Shown here in pieces: positions 1 to 8,960 of a stretch of DNA of 64,000 nucleotides (positions within the stretch are counted from its first letter, which is position 1; each line of letters opens with the position of its first letter). The position numbers and the translations under genes were made by a program. The DNA is taken from contig JANWVC010000005.1 in assembly GCA_025057755.1 (NCBI GenBank), positions 444,071 through 508,070 of the forward strand. Direction: 5' to 3'. This DNA comes from Limisphaera sp. (GTDB lineage: Bacteria > Verrucomicrobiota > Verrucomicrobiia > Limisphaerales > Limisphaeraceae). The notes beneath the pieces were generated by a model. That model was not told the origin of the DNA. It did no database searches and worked only from the letters and a program-made list of their open reading frames with translations.

Positions 1-1355
1 CTTCCGTCGTCTGGGAGGAATGTGAAGCCGGCGCAGGGGTTTTTCGCAAAGGGATTGCCTCAGGGGTTCCTCAGGAAACTATCGAGTCGATTCGTCGCAC
101 GCGAGTGGTGTTGAAAGGGCCTTTGGAAACGCCCGTGGGTTACGGCGAGAAAAGCGCCAACGTTACGTTGCGGAAGCTTTTCGAGACCTATGGGAACATC
201 CGGCCGGTCCGCGAGCTGCCCGGTGTGACCACGCCTTACAGCGGGCGAGGCATTGACCTCGTCGTAGTCCGGGAAAATGTGGAGGATTTGTACGCAGGCA
301 TCGAACACATGCAGACGCCGGGAGTGGCCCAATGCTTAAAACTGATCTCGGCCAAGGGATGCGAAAAAATCGTGCGGCTGGCGTTTGAGCTGGCACGGGC
401 CGAGGGTCGCAAGCGTGTTCACTGCGCCACGAAATCCAACATCATGAAACTGACCGAGGGCCAGTTGAAGCGTACCTTCGAACAGGTCAGCCGGGAGTAT
501 CCGGACATTGAAGCCCAACACATTATTATCGACAATTGTGCCCACCAGTTGGTTAAACGTCCTGAGCAATTTGACGTGATCGTCACCACCAACATGAATG
601 GTGACATCATTAGCGACCTGACCTCGGCTTTGATCGGGGGGCTCGGCTTTGCACCTTCGGCCAACATCGGCAATGAGGTGGCCATCTTTGAAGCCGTGCA
701 CGGTTCGGCACCGAAGTATGCTGGTAAAAATGTCATTAACCCCACTGCCGTTATTCTGTCGGCTGTATTGATGTTGCGCCATTTGGGCGAGTTTGAGGCC
801 GCAGCGTGCATTGAACACGCCATCTTGGTCACGCTGGAAGAGGGCAAGGTCCGAACTGGCGACGTCGTGGGGTATGACCGCGGCGCCACTACAACGGCCT
901 ATACGGAAGCAGTCCTGGCCAACCTGGGACGCAAATCCGAACGATACCGGGTCCGGGATTACAAACCGATCCGTCTGCCACAGGTCTCAACCGAACCGGC
1001 TGTGGTCCGCCCGCACAAACGCCGCGTGGTCGGCGTGGACGTGTTTGTGGAAGCGACGCTGACACCGGAGGCGTTGGGCCGAGGTTTGGAAACCCTGGTC
1101 AGCGACCTGCCGGTCAAACTCAAAATGGTTTCGAATCGCGGTACTAAGGTCTATCCTCCGACCGGCGCGATCACCGACTGTGTAGATCACTGGCGTTGTC
1201 GCTTTGTCCTCCGGGACGAAGCGGGCGAGCTTGGTGACGCGCTCATCTTTCAGTTGCTGCAGCGGATCGCGACTCAATATCGCTGGATGCACATCGAAAA
1301 GCTCCAAGAATTCGATGATATCCGGGGCTTTACCATGGCCCAGGGCGAAGATTAG
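1..1355 (+). CDS. icd: NADP/NAD-dependent isocitrate dehydrogenase, 5' end outside window
   Basis: Oxidative decarboxylation of isocitrate to 2-oxoglutarate in the TCA cycle, in the cytosol. The reading frame is open from base 3 to the TAG at 1353-1355, so the N-terminus lies outside the window; the GTG at 105 sits inside conserved sequence and is not a start. Visible family motifs are the substrate loop region (LETPVGYGEKSANVTLRK), the VVRENVEDLYAGIEH segment, KSNIMKLTEGQ, IIDNCAHQLVKRPEQFDVIVTTNMNGD and the cofactor region EAVHGSAPKYAGKNVINPTA. About 140 residues follow the catalytic core (after roughly base 930), matching the extended C-terminal domain of Thermus-type isocitrate dehydrogenases. 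Cofactor preference cannot be read with certainty. No partner gene is visible on the same strand. Confidence 0.93.
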   Translation, partial: SVVWEECEAGAGVFRKGIASGVPQETIESIRRTRVVLKGPLETPVGYGEKSANVTLRKLFETYGNIRPVRELPGVTTPYSGRGIDLVVVRENVEDLYAGIEHMQTPGVAQCLKLISAKGCEKIVRLAFELARAEGRKRVHCATKSNIMKLTEGQLKRTFEQVSREYPDIEAQHIIIDNCAHQLVKRPEQFDVIVTTNMNGDIISDLTSALIGGLGFAPSANIGNEVAIFEAVHGSAPKYAGKNVINPTAVILSAVLMLRHLGEFEAAACIEHAILVTLEEGKVRTGDVVGYDRGATTTAYTEAVLANLGRKSERYRVRDYKPIRLPQVSTEPAVVRPHKRRVVGVDVFVEATLTPEALGRGLETLVSDLPVKLKMVSNRGTKVYPPTGAITDCVDHWRCRFVLRDEAGELGDALIFQLLQRIATQYRWMHIEKLQEFDDIRGFTMAQGED

Positions 1356-1461
1356 CGTCCGATGTTCGGCTCGAGCCTTGCAGGACGGGTCGGATGCCAG
1401 GCCATTTCGCCGGGTGCGAGGCCAAGCGGAAGGTGTGGCATTTCTGCCGGCGCCTCCGAGT

Positions 1462-3222
1462 TCAGGGAGACGTTGATTGTCCAGATCGTCCAACATCTGC
1501 GATGATCCTCGCAGCCGCCGCCGCGTCCACCCAGCGGACCACTGCTAAGAAATTGTGGAGCACAGGGCTATCCGGTTTGAGCCGATGGATTTGCCGAAGA
1601 CTGTTGAGCACCCGCTGGTAAACCGTCGCGTATTTCTCATGCATCAATCGGGTCACATAGCTTTGCAGCGCCGGATGCGCTATCGGGTCTGTTTTGCCAT
1701 TCGGGGCATACGGTAAGGCGCTACACACCCGAATGAATGTCATGGGATCAGCCGAACTGAGAACAATCCAAGACTGACGAAGTTCATCCGCGTCGTAATG
1801 AGCATGCAGCCGGTCGCGGATGGCTGCGGCGACTTCGCGAGGATCAGCATGGTGCTGCAACTTATTTTGAATTTGCTCCCATGCCCGTTCCCGCTCCAGG
1901 TCCGGAGGCAAGGCTGGGGACAAGGTTTGAACTTCCAAGGGCGGAAGGTCGAGAAGTTGCGCCAGCTCCAGGGCCAGTGCCCGGGCTTTTTCCTTGGGAA
2001 GTCGCTCGCTGCCCATTAGGGCGCGGACCACCAACTTTTGTCGGTCTTGGGGCAGCAATCGAAGCAAAGGCAGCAATTGTTTTGCATTCGGTGCGTTGCC
2101 TGCCCCGCTCGGGCAAAGATGCCGCACAAAATCCAACATTATAACGTCCAAATCCGCATTTTCCGGTGCCCGAAGTCGCAAAATGTATTTCAGGGTGCGA
2201 GCAGGTCCGCCAGCCTTACCCACGTTATTAATGATCATCAATCGGTGCTCAGGACTCAGGACGAGCGCCAGCAATGCCTCGGCCTTTTGAACTGCCGGTT
2301 CGGTCAGAACGGATTCAGACTGGCTGAATGTCAATTGTTCAACCAATGCAGGTAGCCGCTGTGCGAACACCACATCCACCGGCTCGGTACTCTGGTTTTC
2401 ATAGAAGTGCAGCAGATCCAAGATGAACGAAAGCCGGGTAAAAGCCTCGCGTTGCGCAATCGCCTCTGGCGAATTGCTACGACTCTGACGAATCTTTCGG
2501 AGCAGGTCCAGCAAACCCTCGCGCTGCGCAGGCGACAAGGTATGATCTTGCTGCAGCAACTGCTCGGCCTCCGGTCGAAACGCCAATGCAATCTCCTCAG
2601 GTCTCGGCCGCGGGTTCAATTTGGGGTCAGTGGTCATGTCCTGGAAGCAAAAGAGCGCTGCCTCCCCAAACTGGCGAATGATCCGTTCCCGGGGTACCTG
2701 ACCTTTTAGAAAGCAGCGCGTGGCTCGGACGACTGGCGGGCTGAAGAACCGCTCCGGTTGCTCAATTAAAGATTCCAAGACCTCGGGCTCCAGGGGTGTC
2801 CGCAGTTGCAGCAGCTCGCGCACTGCGGCTCGAGCCGCTTCGCGCAGCCGGCTCTTCGTTTCTTCGAGTGCCTCCAGTAAGGGCGGGCGAACCAGTTCCG
2901 CCTCGGCCTGGCCCTTGCCCAGCGCCGTCAGGGTGTCGCTAACATGCGTGTTGTGTTCAACCAATCGTGAGACAAAGACTCCTACATCCTGAATTGGCAG
3001 CTTGCTAACCAGGCCAGTCAACAGCAGAACCAGTTCTCCATGCGACTTCTGGCGATGCTCAATGACCCGTTCCAACAACCGTCGCAAGGACCGAACCTCC
3101 TCCTCAAGAAGGGCGCAGCGCGAACATAATTGCTCGACGCGCAGTCGCAGTTCGGTCCAATCCTGTGCCTTTTCATTCATCGTCAATGCAGCGGAATCGA
3201 CCTGGAGCGTCTGCTCAGCCAT
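1462..3222 (-). CDS. Unrecognised helical protein, about 586 aa, with N-terminal coiled coil
   Basis: I do not recognise this protein. The first 60 residues after the chosen ATG are strongly charged and heptad-like (LRLRVEQLCSRCALLEEEVRSLRR), which suggests a coiled coil. The rest is rich in Leu, Ala, Arg and Glu with short amphipathic helices, resembling a HEAT-like or other alpha-solenoid fold, although no repeat unit could be aligned by eye. It has no signal peptide, membrane segment or catalytic motif. The ATG at 3222 (MAEQTLQV) is chosen over an upstream TTG at 3264; another ATG (MNEKAQDW) lies at 3180. No clear ribosome-binding site supports any of them. The gene converges on icd and diverges from the exported isomerase. 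Likely cytosolic and restricted to this lineage. Confidence 0.8.
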   Translation of the reverse strand: MAEQTLQVDSAALTMNEKAQDWTELRLRVEQLCSRCALLEEEVRSLRRLLERVIEHRQKSHGELVLLLTGLVSKLPIQDVGVFVSRLVEHNTHVSDTLTALGKGQAEAELVRPPLLEALEETKSRLREAARAAVRELLQLRTPLEPEVLESLIEQPERFFSPPVVRATRCFLKGQVPRERIIRQFGEAALFCFQDMTTDPKLNPRPRPEEIALAFRPEAEQLLQQDHTLSPAQREGLLDLLRKIRQSRSNSPEAIAQREAFTRLSFILDLLHFYENQSTEPVDVVFAQRLPALVEQLTFSQSESVLTEPAVQKAEALLALVLSPEHRLMIINNVGKAGGPARTLKYILRLRAPENADLDVIMLDFVRHLCPSGAGNAPNAKQLLPLLRLLPQDRQKLVVRALMGSERLPKEKARALALELAQLLDLPPLEVQTLSPALPPDLERERAWEQIQNKLQHHADPREVAAAIRDRLHAHYDADELRQSWIVLSSADPMTFIRVCSALPYAPNGKTDPIAHPALQSYVTRLMHEKYATVYQRVLNSLRQIHRLKPDSPVLHNFLAVVRWVDAAAAARIIADVGRSGQSTSP

Positions 3223-3439
3223 GCACTTTAATTTGCCGCACTTTGCACTGAGTTTTCCATTCAAAACAATGGAAACTGCCCGGGCAGGCCGGAACTCCGT
3301 CGGCTTTACAGGAACCTCCAGGGCAGATGCCGCTCGAACACGGTGTTGGTCCTACTGTGCCCTCTGATCGACCGGAGTTCGAGTTCCCACTGGGCACGAA
3401 TCCGTTGGACAACTTCGCCATCTTTGCAACAATGGATCT

Positions 3440-4336
3440 ATGACTGCACCTGTATCGCGACGATCGGCCCTTAAGACAATGGCCAGCACGGCGGCCGTCG
3501 CCGCCGCCAGCACGGTCCTGCGGGTTCATGCCGCCAGCGACGGACCAGCTCCAGCTCCATTGAAAGGTCGCATCCGACACAGTGCATGCCGCTGGTGCTA
3601 CAGCGGCATTCCATTGGAAGAATTTTGTCGGGCTGGCAAGGAAATGGGGTTAGAGGGCATCGATCTATTGGATCCGTGGGACTTTCCCGTAGTCAAGAAG
3701 TATGGCCTGGTTTGCAGTATGGTCAGTAATCCCTTGGTGGACGGTCTGGGAGGCATTTCCCGGGCTTGGAACCGGTTGGAGCACCATGACAAGCTAGTGG
3801 AAGCCTATGAACAACGGATTCGGGAAACTGCCCAAGCCGGATTTGAACGGCTCATTTGTTTTTCCGGAAACCGGGCTGGGTTGGACGATGAGCAAGGCCT
3901 TAAAAACTGCGAAGTCGGCCTCAAACGGATTTTGCCCGTCGCAGAAAAGTACAAGGTCACCCTCTGCATGGAACTGCTCAATAGTAAGCGCAGTCATCGG
4001 GACTACATGTGCGATCACACTGCCTGGGGGGTCGAGTTGGTCAAGCGGATCAGTTCCGAGCGGTTTAAACTGCTGTATGACATTTTCCATATGCAAATCA
4101 TGGAGGGAGACATTTGTGACACCATTCGGGAGAATCATCCCTACATCGATCATTATCACACCGGAGGCGTTCCCGGCCGCGGCGAGATTGATGAGACTCA
4201 GGAACTATACTACCCCCGGATCATGCAGACCATTGTGGAGACCGGTTTCAAGGGCTTCGTGGCGCAGGAATTCGTGCCCAGAAGACCGGACAAACTGGCC
4301 TCACTTCGTCAAGCCATTCAAATCTGCGACGTCTAA
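3440..4336 (+). CDS. Tat-exported xylose isomerase-like TIM barrel / hydroxypyruvate isomerase family
   Basis: A 298-residue sugar-phosphate isomerase/epimerase-like TIM barrel. The N-terminus carries a twin-arginine motif (SRRSALK, residues 6-12) followed by an Ala-rich hydrophobic stretch ending near VHAAS, so it is probably folded in the cytosol and exported. Residues matching the hydroxypyruvate isomerase (Hyi) metal-site pattern are the Glu in TLCMELLNS, the Asp in YDIFHMQ, the His/Glu in YHTGGVPGRGEID and the Glu in VAQEFVP. Hyi interconverts hydroxypyruvate and tartronate semialdehyde, but exported Verrucomicrobia members of this fold are common and their substrates are mostly unknown. 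The start is the ATG at 3440. An exported hydrolase gene follows after 108 bp on the same strand. Confidence 0.85.
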   Translation: MTAPVSRRSALKTMASTAAVAAASTVLRVHAASDGPAPAPLKGRIRHSACRWCYSGIPLEEFCRAGKEMGLEGIDLLDPWDFPVVKKYGLVCSMVSNPLVDGLGGISRAWNRLEHHDKLVEAYEQRIRETAQAGFERLICFSGNRAGLDDEQGLKNCEVGLKRILPVAEKYKVTLCMELLNSKRSHRDYMCDHTAWGVELVKRISSERFKLLYDIFHMQIMEGDICDTIRENHPYIDHYHTGGVPGRGEIDETQELYYPRIMQTIVETGFKGFVAQEFVPRRPDKLASLRQAIQICDV

Positions 4337-4409
4337 CAACTCCTGCCTTAGAGGCTGGACGGGCTTTAGAGGTGGCCCCGGCCGACCACGGGCACTCAGA
4401 GACGAGCCC

Positions 4410-4436
4410 TTGACACTTGTAGTCCGGCTGTAAATT
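4410..4436 (+). promoter_or_regulatory. Possible promoter for the MBL-fold gene
   Basis: A perfect TTGACA (4410-4415) is followed by TAAATT (4431-4436) with a short 15-nt spacer. The predicted transcription start would fall almost on the GTG start at 4445, which has no Shine-Dalgarno sequence, so a leaderless mRNA is possible. The short spacer makes this tentative. Confidence 0.3.
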
Positions 4437-4444
4437 GACTGTCA

Positions 4445-5416
4445 GTGGGGATTTGCCGAAGAAAGTTCCTTTTGTTCCTGAGCGGCGTCACCTTGGTAGC
4501 GGCAGCCGCAGGGGCGGGCTGGCTGAATTATGCCCAGCATCGAGCAGCCCGGTGGGCCCGCCGTTTGTTGCGAGAGTCGTGGCACGTAGTGGCCCCGCCT
4601 CCGGCACGACCTCGGCTCGAAACGTGGTCGGCGGAACGGGTAACAGTTGCCCTGGTCGGTCATGCAACGATTCTCATCAACTTCTATGGAATTTGGATTC
4701 TGACAGATCCCGTACTCTTTCCGCGTATTGGCATTGACCTCCGCATGGGCACGTTGGGTCCCAAACGTTTGATCGCGCCGGCCTTGACCATCTCCGAGCT
4801 GCCTCCATTGGATGTAGTCCTGCTTTCGCACGCACACATGGATCACCTGGACATGCGGACCTTGCGGCGCTTGTTTCGTCGAAGCGTGCCCGTGGTGACG
4901 GCTGCGGCCACTGCAGATCTGGTACACGCAGCCGGTGGACGCAACGTCACCGAGCTGGGCTGGGGCGAACACACGCTCTTGCAAACGAGCCGTGGAGAGC
5001 TCCGGATCGAGGCGTTCGAGGTCAAGCACTGGGGCCAACGTTGGCCGGACGGTCGCCCCCGTGGTTATAACGGATATGTGCTGCGCCGAGAAGGCACCGC
5101 TTTGATCTTTGGGGGAGATACAGCCATGACATCTTCGTTCCAAAGGCTTCGGCCGACGGGGCCCTACGCACTCGCCGTCATGCCCATTGCCGCGTACCGT
5201 CCCTGGATTCGAAACCACTGTACGCCTGAGGAAGCCGTGGCCATGGCCGAAGCCGCCGGTGCCCGCTACTTCGTGCCCATGCATCATGAAACGTTCATCC
5301 TCAGTGACGAGCCGGTGGAGGAACCCCGTCAACGTCTGGAAAACGCCCTGGCCGAAGAACCTGAGCGCCTTGCTCTTCGTCGGATAGGTGAGACGTTCGT
5401 CTTACCGCGCACTTGA
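4445..5416 (+). CDS. Exported metallo-beta-lactamase-fold hydrolase (UlaG / NAPE-PLD-like)
   Basis: A 323-residue metal-dependent hydrolase. The N-terminus (CRRKFLLFLSG then a hydrophobic Ala/Gly run to about residue 28) looks like a Tat signal or an uncleaved membrane anchor. The core shows the MBL metal motif HAHMDHLD (near residue 130), a preceding GHATILINFYG strand typical of the NAPE-PLD / UlaG branch, a later FGGDTA segment that should supply the bridging Asp, and a PMHHETF segment near the C-terminus supplying His ligands. Family members hydrolyse phosphodiesters or lactones; the actual substrate cannot be inferred. The start is the GTG at 4445, without a clear ribosome-binding site. 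The 3' end overlaps the convergent permease gene by 15 bp. Confidence 0.85.
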   Translation: MGICRRKFLLFLSGVTLVAAAAGAGWLNYAQHRAARWARRLLRESWHVVAPPPARPRLETWSAERVTVALVGHATILINFYGIWILTDPVLFPRIGIDLRMGTLGPKRLIAPALTISELPPLDVVLLSHAHMDHLDMRTLRRLFRRSVPVVTAAATADLVHAAGGRNVTELGWGEHTLLQTSRGELRIEAFEVKHWGQRWPDGRPRGYNGYVLRREGTALIFGGDTAMTSSFQRLRPTGPYALAVMPIAAYRPWIRNHCTPEEAVAMAEAAGARYFVPMHHETFILSDEPVEEPRQRLENALAEEPERLALRRIGETFVLPRT

Positions 5417-6292
5417 ACCTTGTGTCAGGCGGTCCTCTCTCCTCCGTTGCAGTTGCGGCCGCGGCCAGCATGCAGCTCCAGCACACAGCACCAGCAGTCC
5501 GCCCAGCACGCAAATCACCGCCGCGCCACCGGGCACGTCTAATTGGTATGACATGACCAACCCTCCCAGCCCGCCAGTCAGAGCAACCACCCACCCGATG
5601 CCCAGAGCTCCAGTCACGGAAGCACTCCAGAGTCGACCACACACCGCTGGAATGATAAGATATGAAAAGACCAACAACACCCCGCCCAAATGCACAAATG
5701 TCGTAACCACCAGTCCAAACATGACGTAAAAGCCGAAATCCCAGATCTGCCGGTCTACCCCTGTCCATCTTCCCTCGCGGTCGAACGTCAGTCTCAAAAA
5801 CTGCCGGCGCCAAATCCAATGAATGAGACCCAAAAGTGCATATAACGCCATGGTCTGCGTGACCGCCGGCCAGGAAACCGTCAGGAGATCGCCCACGAGC
5901 GTTTTCTGCAATTCCTCTCGGCCATGCGGTGCCCGACTCAACAAAAGGATACTGACCGCCGCGGCTACGACATAAACAATCCCAATCAGTGCTTCCAGCC
6001 GGACCCGGCCGTGCCGGGGCTCACGCAACACGGTAAACAACAGGGCGCCCACGATGGTGAAACCCACGGACCATGCGTAAGCGTGAATGTCTGTGGCCTC
6101 GTGCCCCAACAGAATGCAAACGCAAGTTCCAATCGTCGCTACTTGCGCCAAAGCAAGATCGATAAAAATGATGCCCCGCTCCAAGATGTGCAGGCCGTAA
6201 TACACCAACAAACCGGGTAATACCAAGGCTGCCGTCAGCGGCGGTCCAAGCAGACGAATCGTTTCATGCCATTCCGGAGGTAAGCCGTCCAT
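5402..6292 (-). CDS. Metal ABC transporter permease (ZnuB/MntB family)
   Basis: A 296-residue inner-membrane permease with about eight hydrophobic segments. It has family features such as LERGIIFIDLALAQVATIG near the second membrane span and GVLLVFSYLIIPAV near residue 215, the usual ABC-3 permease pattern for Zn2+, Mn2+ or Fe2+ uptake. It is the last gene of a minus-strand run (small His/Cys protein, porin, binding protein, permease); its ATG follows the binding-protein stop by only 7 bp, so it is co-transcribed. A cognate ATPase gene is absent on both sides within the window and must be encoded elsewhere. Residues 135-165 contain RAPHGREELQK, a charged loop of the type placed at the cytoplasmic face. 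Confidence 0.9.
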   Translation of the reverse strand: MDGLPPEWHETIRLLGPPLTAALVLPGLLVYYGLHILERGIIFIDLALAQVATIGTCVCILLGHEATDIHAYAWSVGFTIVGALLFTVLREPRHGRVRLEALIGIVYVVAAAVSILLLSRAPHGREELQKTLVGDLLTVSWPAVTQTMALYALLGLIHWIWRRQFLRLTFDREGRWTGVDRQIWDFGFYVMFGLVVTTFVHLGGVLLVFSYLIIPAVCGRLWSASVTGALGIGWVVALTGGLGGLVMSYQLDVPGGAAVICVLGGLLVLCAGAACWPRPQLQRRREDRLTQGSSAR

Positions 6293-6299
6293 GACTGAT

Positions 6300-7250
6300 T
6301 TACCGTGTAGAAATGGTGGATGCTTGCTCCCGATCTGAAAGGGCTCCTGTGATGGCGCGCACTAAGTAATCCATCAATTCCAGATAACCAGCCTCGGTAC
6401 CTTTCAGGCCTCCAGGATATTGAGTAACCGGCACCAAACGCGCCCCTGTGGCCCGGGCGACAGTTTCTGCCGCCCGGCGGTCCTGATAGGGCTCCACCAG
6501 GATGGCACGAACCCCACTGGCTTTCATTTCTGCAACGACGCGCCCCAAATGCGCCGCCGAGGGCGGAATCCCCGGCTTAGGCTCGAGAAAGAGGTCGATT
6601 CGCAAGTTGAACCGGAGAGCAAAATAGGGCCAAGAGTTGTGGTATGACACCAAACGTGCACCGGCAAACGGCCGCAACCGAGCTTCCCATGCAGGCAAAC
6701 TGCGTTCCAAAGCCTCTACAAAGGCCCGTTGATTCTTTCGGTATATCTCGGTTCCTGCGAAATCCAATTCCACAAAAGTGTCGGCCAAGTGGTGAACCAC
6801 AATGCGCGCGTTTTGAGGATCCGCGAGGTAATGCGGGTTACCCGCAGCATGGACATCCCCCTGCGACCGATCCAGCTTTTCAGGCACTTCCAGTAAGGTG
6901 ACCCCTTCACAACACCGAATATGGCCTCGTGCTGCCGGCAAGATACGGGCATTTCCTGCACGGTTCAGCAGTGGTGTCAGCCAGGCAGCCTCCAGGCCCG
7001 CACCGCCGTGTACGAGCGCATCCGCTCGGGCAAGTTGAACCAAGTAACTGGGACGAGGGTCCACAAAATGTGGATCCTCCGTAGGACGCGCCAGGCTCAG
7101 CACCTCAACTCGGTCCCCTCCCACGGCGCGAGCAAGAGCAGCCAGATCGGCCGTGGTCGCTACCACCAACAACCGGGCTTGGACGCTCGGATCCCCCAAC
7201 AACAAAAGCAGCAAAATTCGTATCCAAAACAACCATGTTCCATGCATCAT
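6300..7250 (-). CDS. Periplasmic metal-binding protein of an ABC transporter (ZnuA-like)
   Basis: A 316-residue cluster A-I solute-binding protein. Residues 1-25 form a signal peptide (WLFWIRILLLLLLG then SVQA). Three histidines sit where ZnuA-type proteins bind Zn2+: H61 (DPHFVDP), H140 (GNPHYLADP) and H204 (SYHNSWPYF); an acidic residue in VEPYQDRRAAE may complete the site. Unlike many ZnuA proteins there is no long His-rich loop, so the protein could serve Zn2+ or Mn2+. Translation probably starts at the ATG at 7250, 12 bp after the porin stop, and the permease follows directly. A CC pair (IRCCEG, residues 111-116) is unusual in this family. Confidence 0.9.
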   Translation of the reverse strand: MMHGTWLFWIRILLLLLLGDPSVQARLLVVATTADLAALARAVGGDRVEVLSLARPTEDPHFVDPRPSYLVQLARADALVHGGAGLEAAWLTPLLNRAGNARILPAARGHIRCCEGVTLLEVPEKLDRSQGDVHAAGNPHYLADPQNARIVVHHLADTFVELDFAGTEIYRKNQRAFVEALERSLPAWEARLRPFAGARLVSYHNSWPYFALRFNLRIDLFLEPKPGIPPSAAHLGRVVAEMKASGVRAILVEPYQDRRAAETVARATGARLVPVTQYPGGLKGTEAGYLELMDYLVRAITGALSDREQASTISTR

Positions 7251-7262
7251 GGTCTCCCCCGT

Positions 7263-8822
7263 TCAAAACTGATGCGCAGCGTGGGCCCCCAGCGAAAGTT
7301 CCCATTGGAGCCATAACGAGTGGTCGGTCCCCATCCCTTGGCGTTGATCGTAGTTGTATTGTAAACGGAGACGTGAGTATTCGCTCGGATACCAGGTCAA
7401 ATTGGGTGAGAGCCGCCAACGGCGGCTGCGGGCCGAATCACGGCTCAGAGGCGTTCCCTCGAATATCCACAAAGCTCGCTCATAATCGCCTTTGGAGCCG
7501 GCGACAAAATCGCATCGAAATCCCGCGATCCATCCTCTCCGAAATCCGTACAACAATTCCGTGTAAACGCCGTAATCCGTCACCGTCTCAGCATGCAAAA
7601 CGGCCGGTGCACCCGAAAGCCCATCTGCCAAATATGGCGTTCCTGCACCAGCAGCCTCCGTCCAATCATAAGCGCCGAGGTCGTACTTACGAAGCAGGGC
7701 CTCTATTTGAAGGGAAACGAACGGAAAGCCAGCATGGGCCCGCGGAGATCTCCATTTCCAGTACAAGTCGGCTCCAAAAACTTTCGTTTGGGTACTGCCG
7801 GTCATGCCGCTAGAGTTGGGGCCGACTGCTGCACTCACGCCCATGAGCAGCGTTTGTTCCTCAGTCAAATCCACCGATACGGCATATCGAGCCGCCCAGA
7901 GAAAATCGGTCAGTGCTGATACACCTCGGTCATTCTCCGCCGGGCGGAAACCCAAGGGCAAAGGATGCCCATCTTCCTTGTGATGGTCACTGTCCGCGCC
8001 CCGGAAAGGAGCCGCACCATGTCCTCCACTGTTAAGAAGACTCAAAAACAGCTCCGAGTAAAACGCCGTTGGCATCAACCAAGCGGCCTGCACACCGGGA
8101 TTGCGCAAGCCATCTGGACCTAATAGGCGTGCCACGACCAACGGGGCATCCACAAAACCCCACTGGTGTAGGTGCCGACCGTTGAACCGCCCGAACGGCG
8201 CATAGATTTGGCCTGCCCGGATCTGCCATCCGGCCGGGAGCTGGGTCGTCTGCAGCCACGCCTCCTCAAGTTCAAATTCCGACTCCCCTTCGGCGTCGAG
8301 CGCATACAACAAGTTTGCGCTTCCCAAGAAATACGGATCCACGGCTCCAATAAGGTTCCATTCTACTCCCTGCACGGTAAAGCCCCGTTGATTCGGATCA
8401 TGACCGCCGAGCTGCAGGGATCCTTCGATATCACGAGCCGTGGATCCTCCTGCCGCAAAGGTTCCAACCAGACCGACGTCCACATAGGTCCCGCCCTGCC
8501 CCAAGCGCCATGGGAGACTCTGAGTTGGGTTCCAAGAGGTCTGCCGCGAGTGGACCGGGGACTCAAAAAATGTTTCCGGAGGGTTTTGGCCTGCTGCAGC
8601 ACCTTGTTGTGAGGTTTCTCCACGCAAACGCGCCAGCTCCTGCTCGAGCTCCTGAATCTTCTGTTGCTGCTCTCGGACGGTTTGTTCAAACTGCGTTTGC
8701 AGGATTTGCAATCGTTGCTCCAAGAGGCGAATCCGATCTTGAGTCGCTTCCGACGACCTTTCAGCAGCCTGCGCTACAATCGTAAGCCCCCCAGAAAGCA
8801 TTATGCAACAAATCCTTTTCAT
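7263..8822 (-). CDS. Coiled-coil porin-like outer-membrane protein of the metal-uptake operon
   Basis: About 519 residues. A signal peptide (MKRICCIMLSGGLTIVAQA) is followed by a coiled coil rich in Q, E and L (about residues 25-70: LEQRLQILQTQFEQTVREQQ), then a long beta-rich region with alternating aromatic residues and a C-terminal Phe (AHQF), as in BAM-inserted barrels. This architecture (coiled coil plus barrel) resembles putative zinc-regulated or phosphate-type porins of gram-negative bacteria, and its position just upstream of znuA-like genes suggests metal passage across the outer membrane. The ATG at 8822 is preferred to the in-frame TTG at 8834. His/Asp-rich patches such as DSDHHKEDGH (around residue 280) could bind metal; this is inference. 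Confidence 0.8.
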   Translation of the reverse strand: MKRICCIMLSGGLTIVAQAAERSSEATQDRIRLLEQRLQILQTQFEQTVREQQQKIQELEQELARLRGETSQQGAAAGQNPPETFFESPVHSRQTSWNPTQSLPWRLGQGGTYVDVGLVGTFAAGGSTARDIEGSLQLGGHDPNQRGFTVQGVEWNLIGAVDPYFLGSANLLYALDAEGESEFELEEAWLQTTQLPAGWQIRAGQIYAPFGRFNGRHLHQWGFVDAPLVVARLLGPDGLRNPGVQAAWLMPTAFYSELFLSLLNSGGHGAAPFRGADSDHHKEDGHPLPLGFRPAENDRGVSALTDFLWAARYAVSVDLTEEQTLLMGVSAAVGPNSSGMTGSTQTKVFGADLYWKWRSPRAHAGFPFVSLQIEALLRKYDLGAYDWTEAAGAGTPYLADGLSGAPAVLHAETVTDYGVYTELLYGFRRGWIAGFRCDFVAGSKGDYERALWIFEGTPLSRDSARSRRWRLSPNLTWYPSEYSRLRLQYNYDQRQGMGTDHSLWLQWELSLGAHAAHQF

Positions 8823-8960
8823 ACAGAGAATCAATTCTTTTTATGTCCATGGCCCAAGGTGCAATCGCGGCGTGGTCTCCGGCGAGCAGAGATCGCCCGA
8901 AACCGCATGACGTTTGGACCGGCTGTTGCCCTCTAAAGGCACACCCGGGCCCTATGTCCT

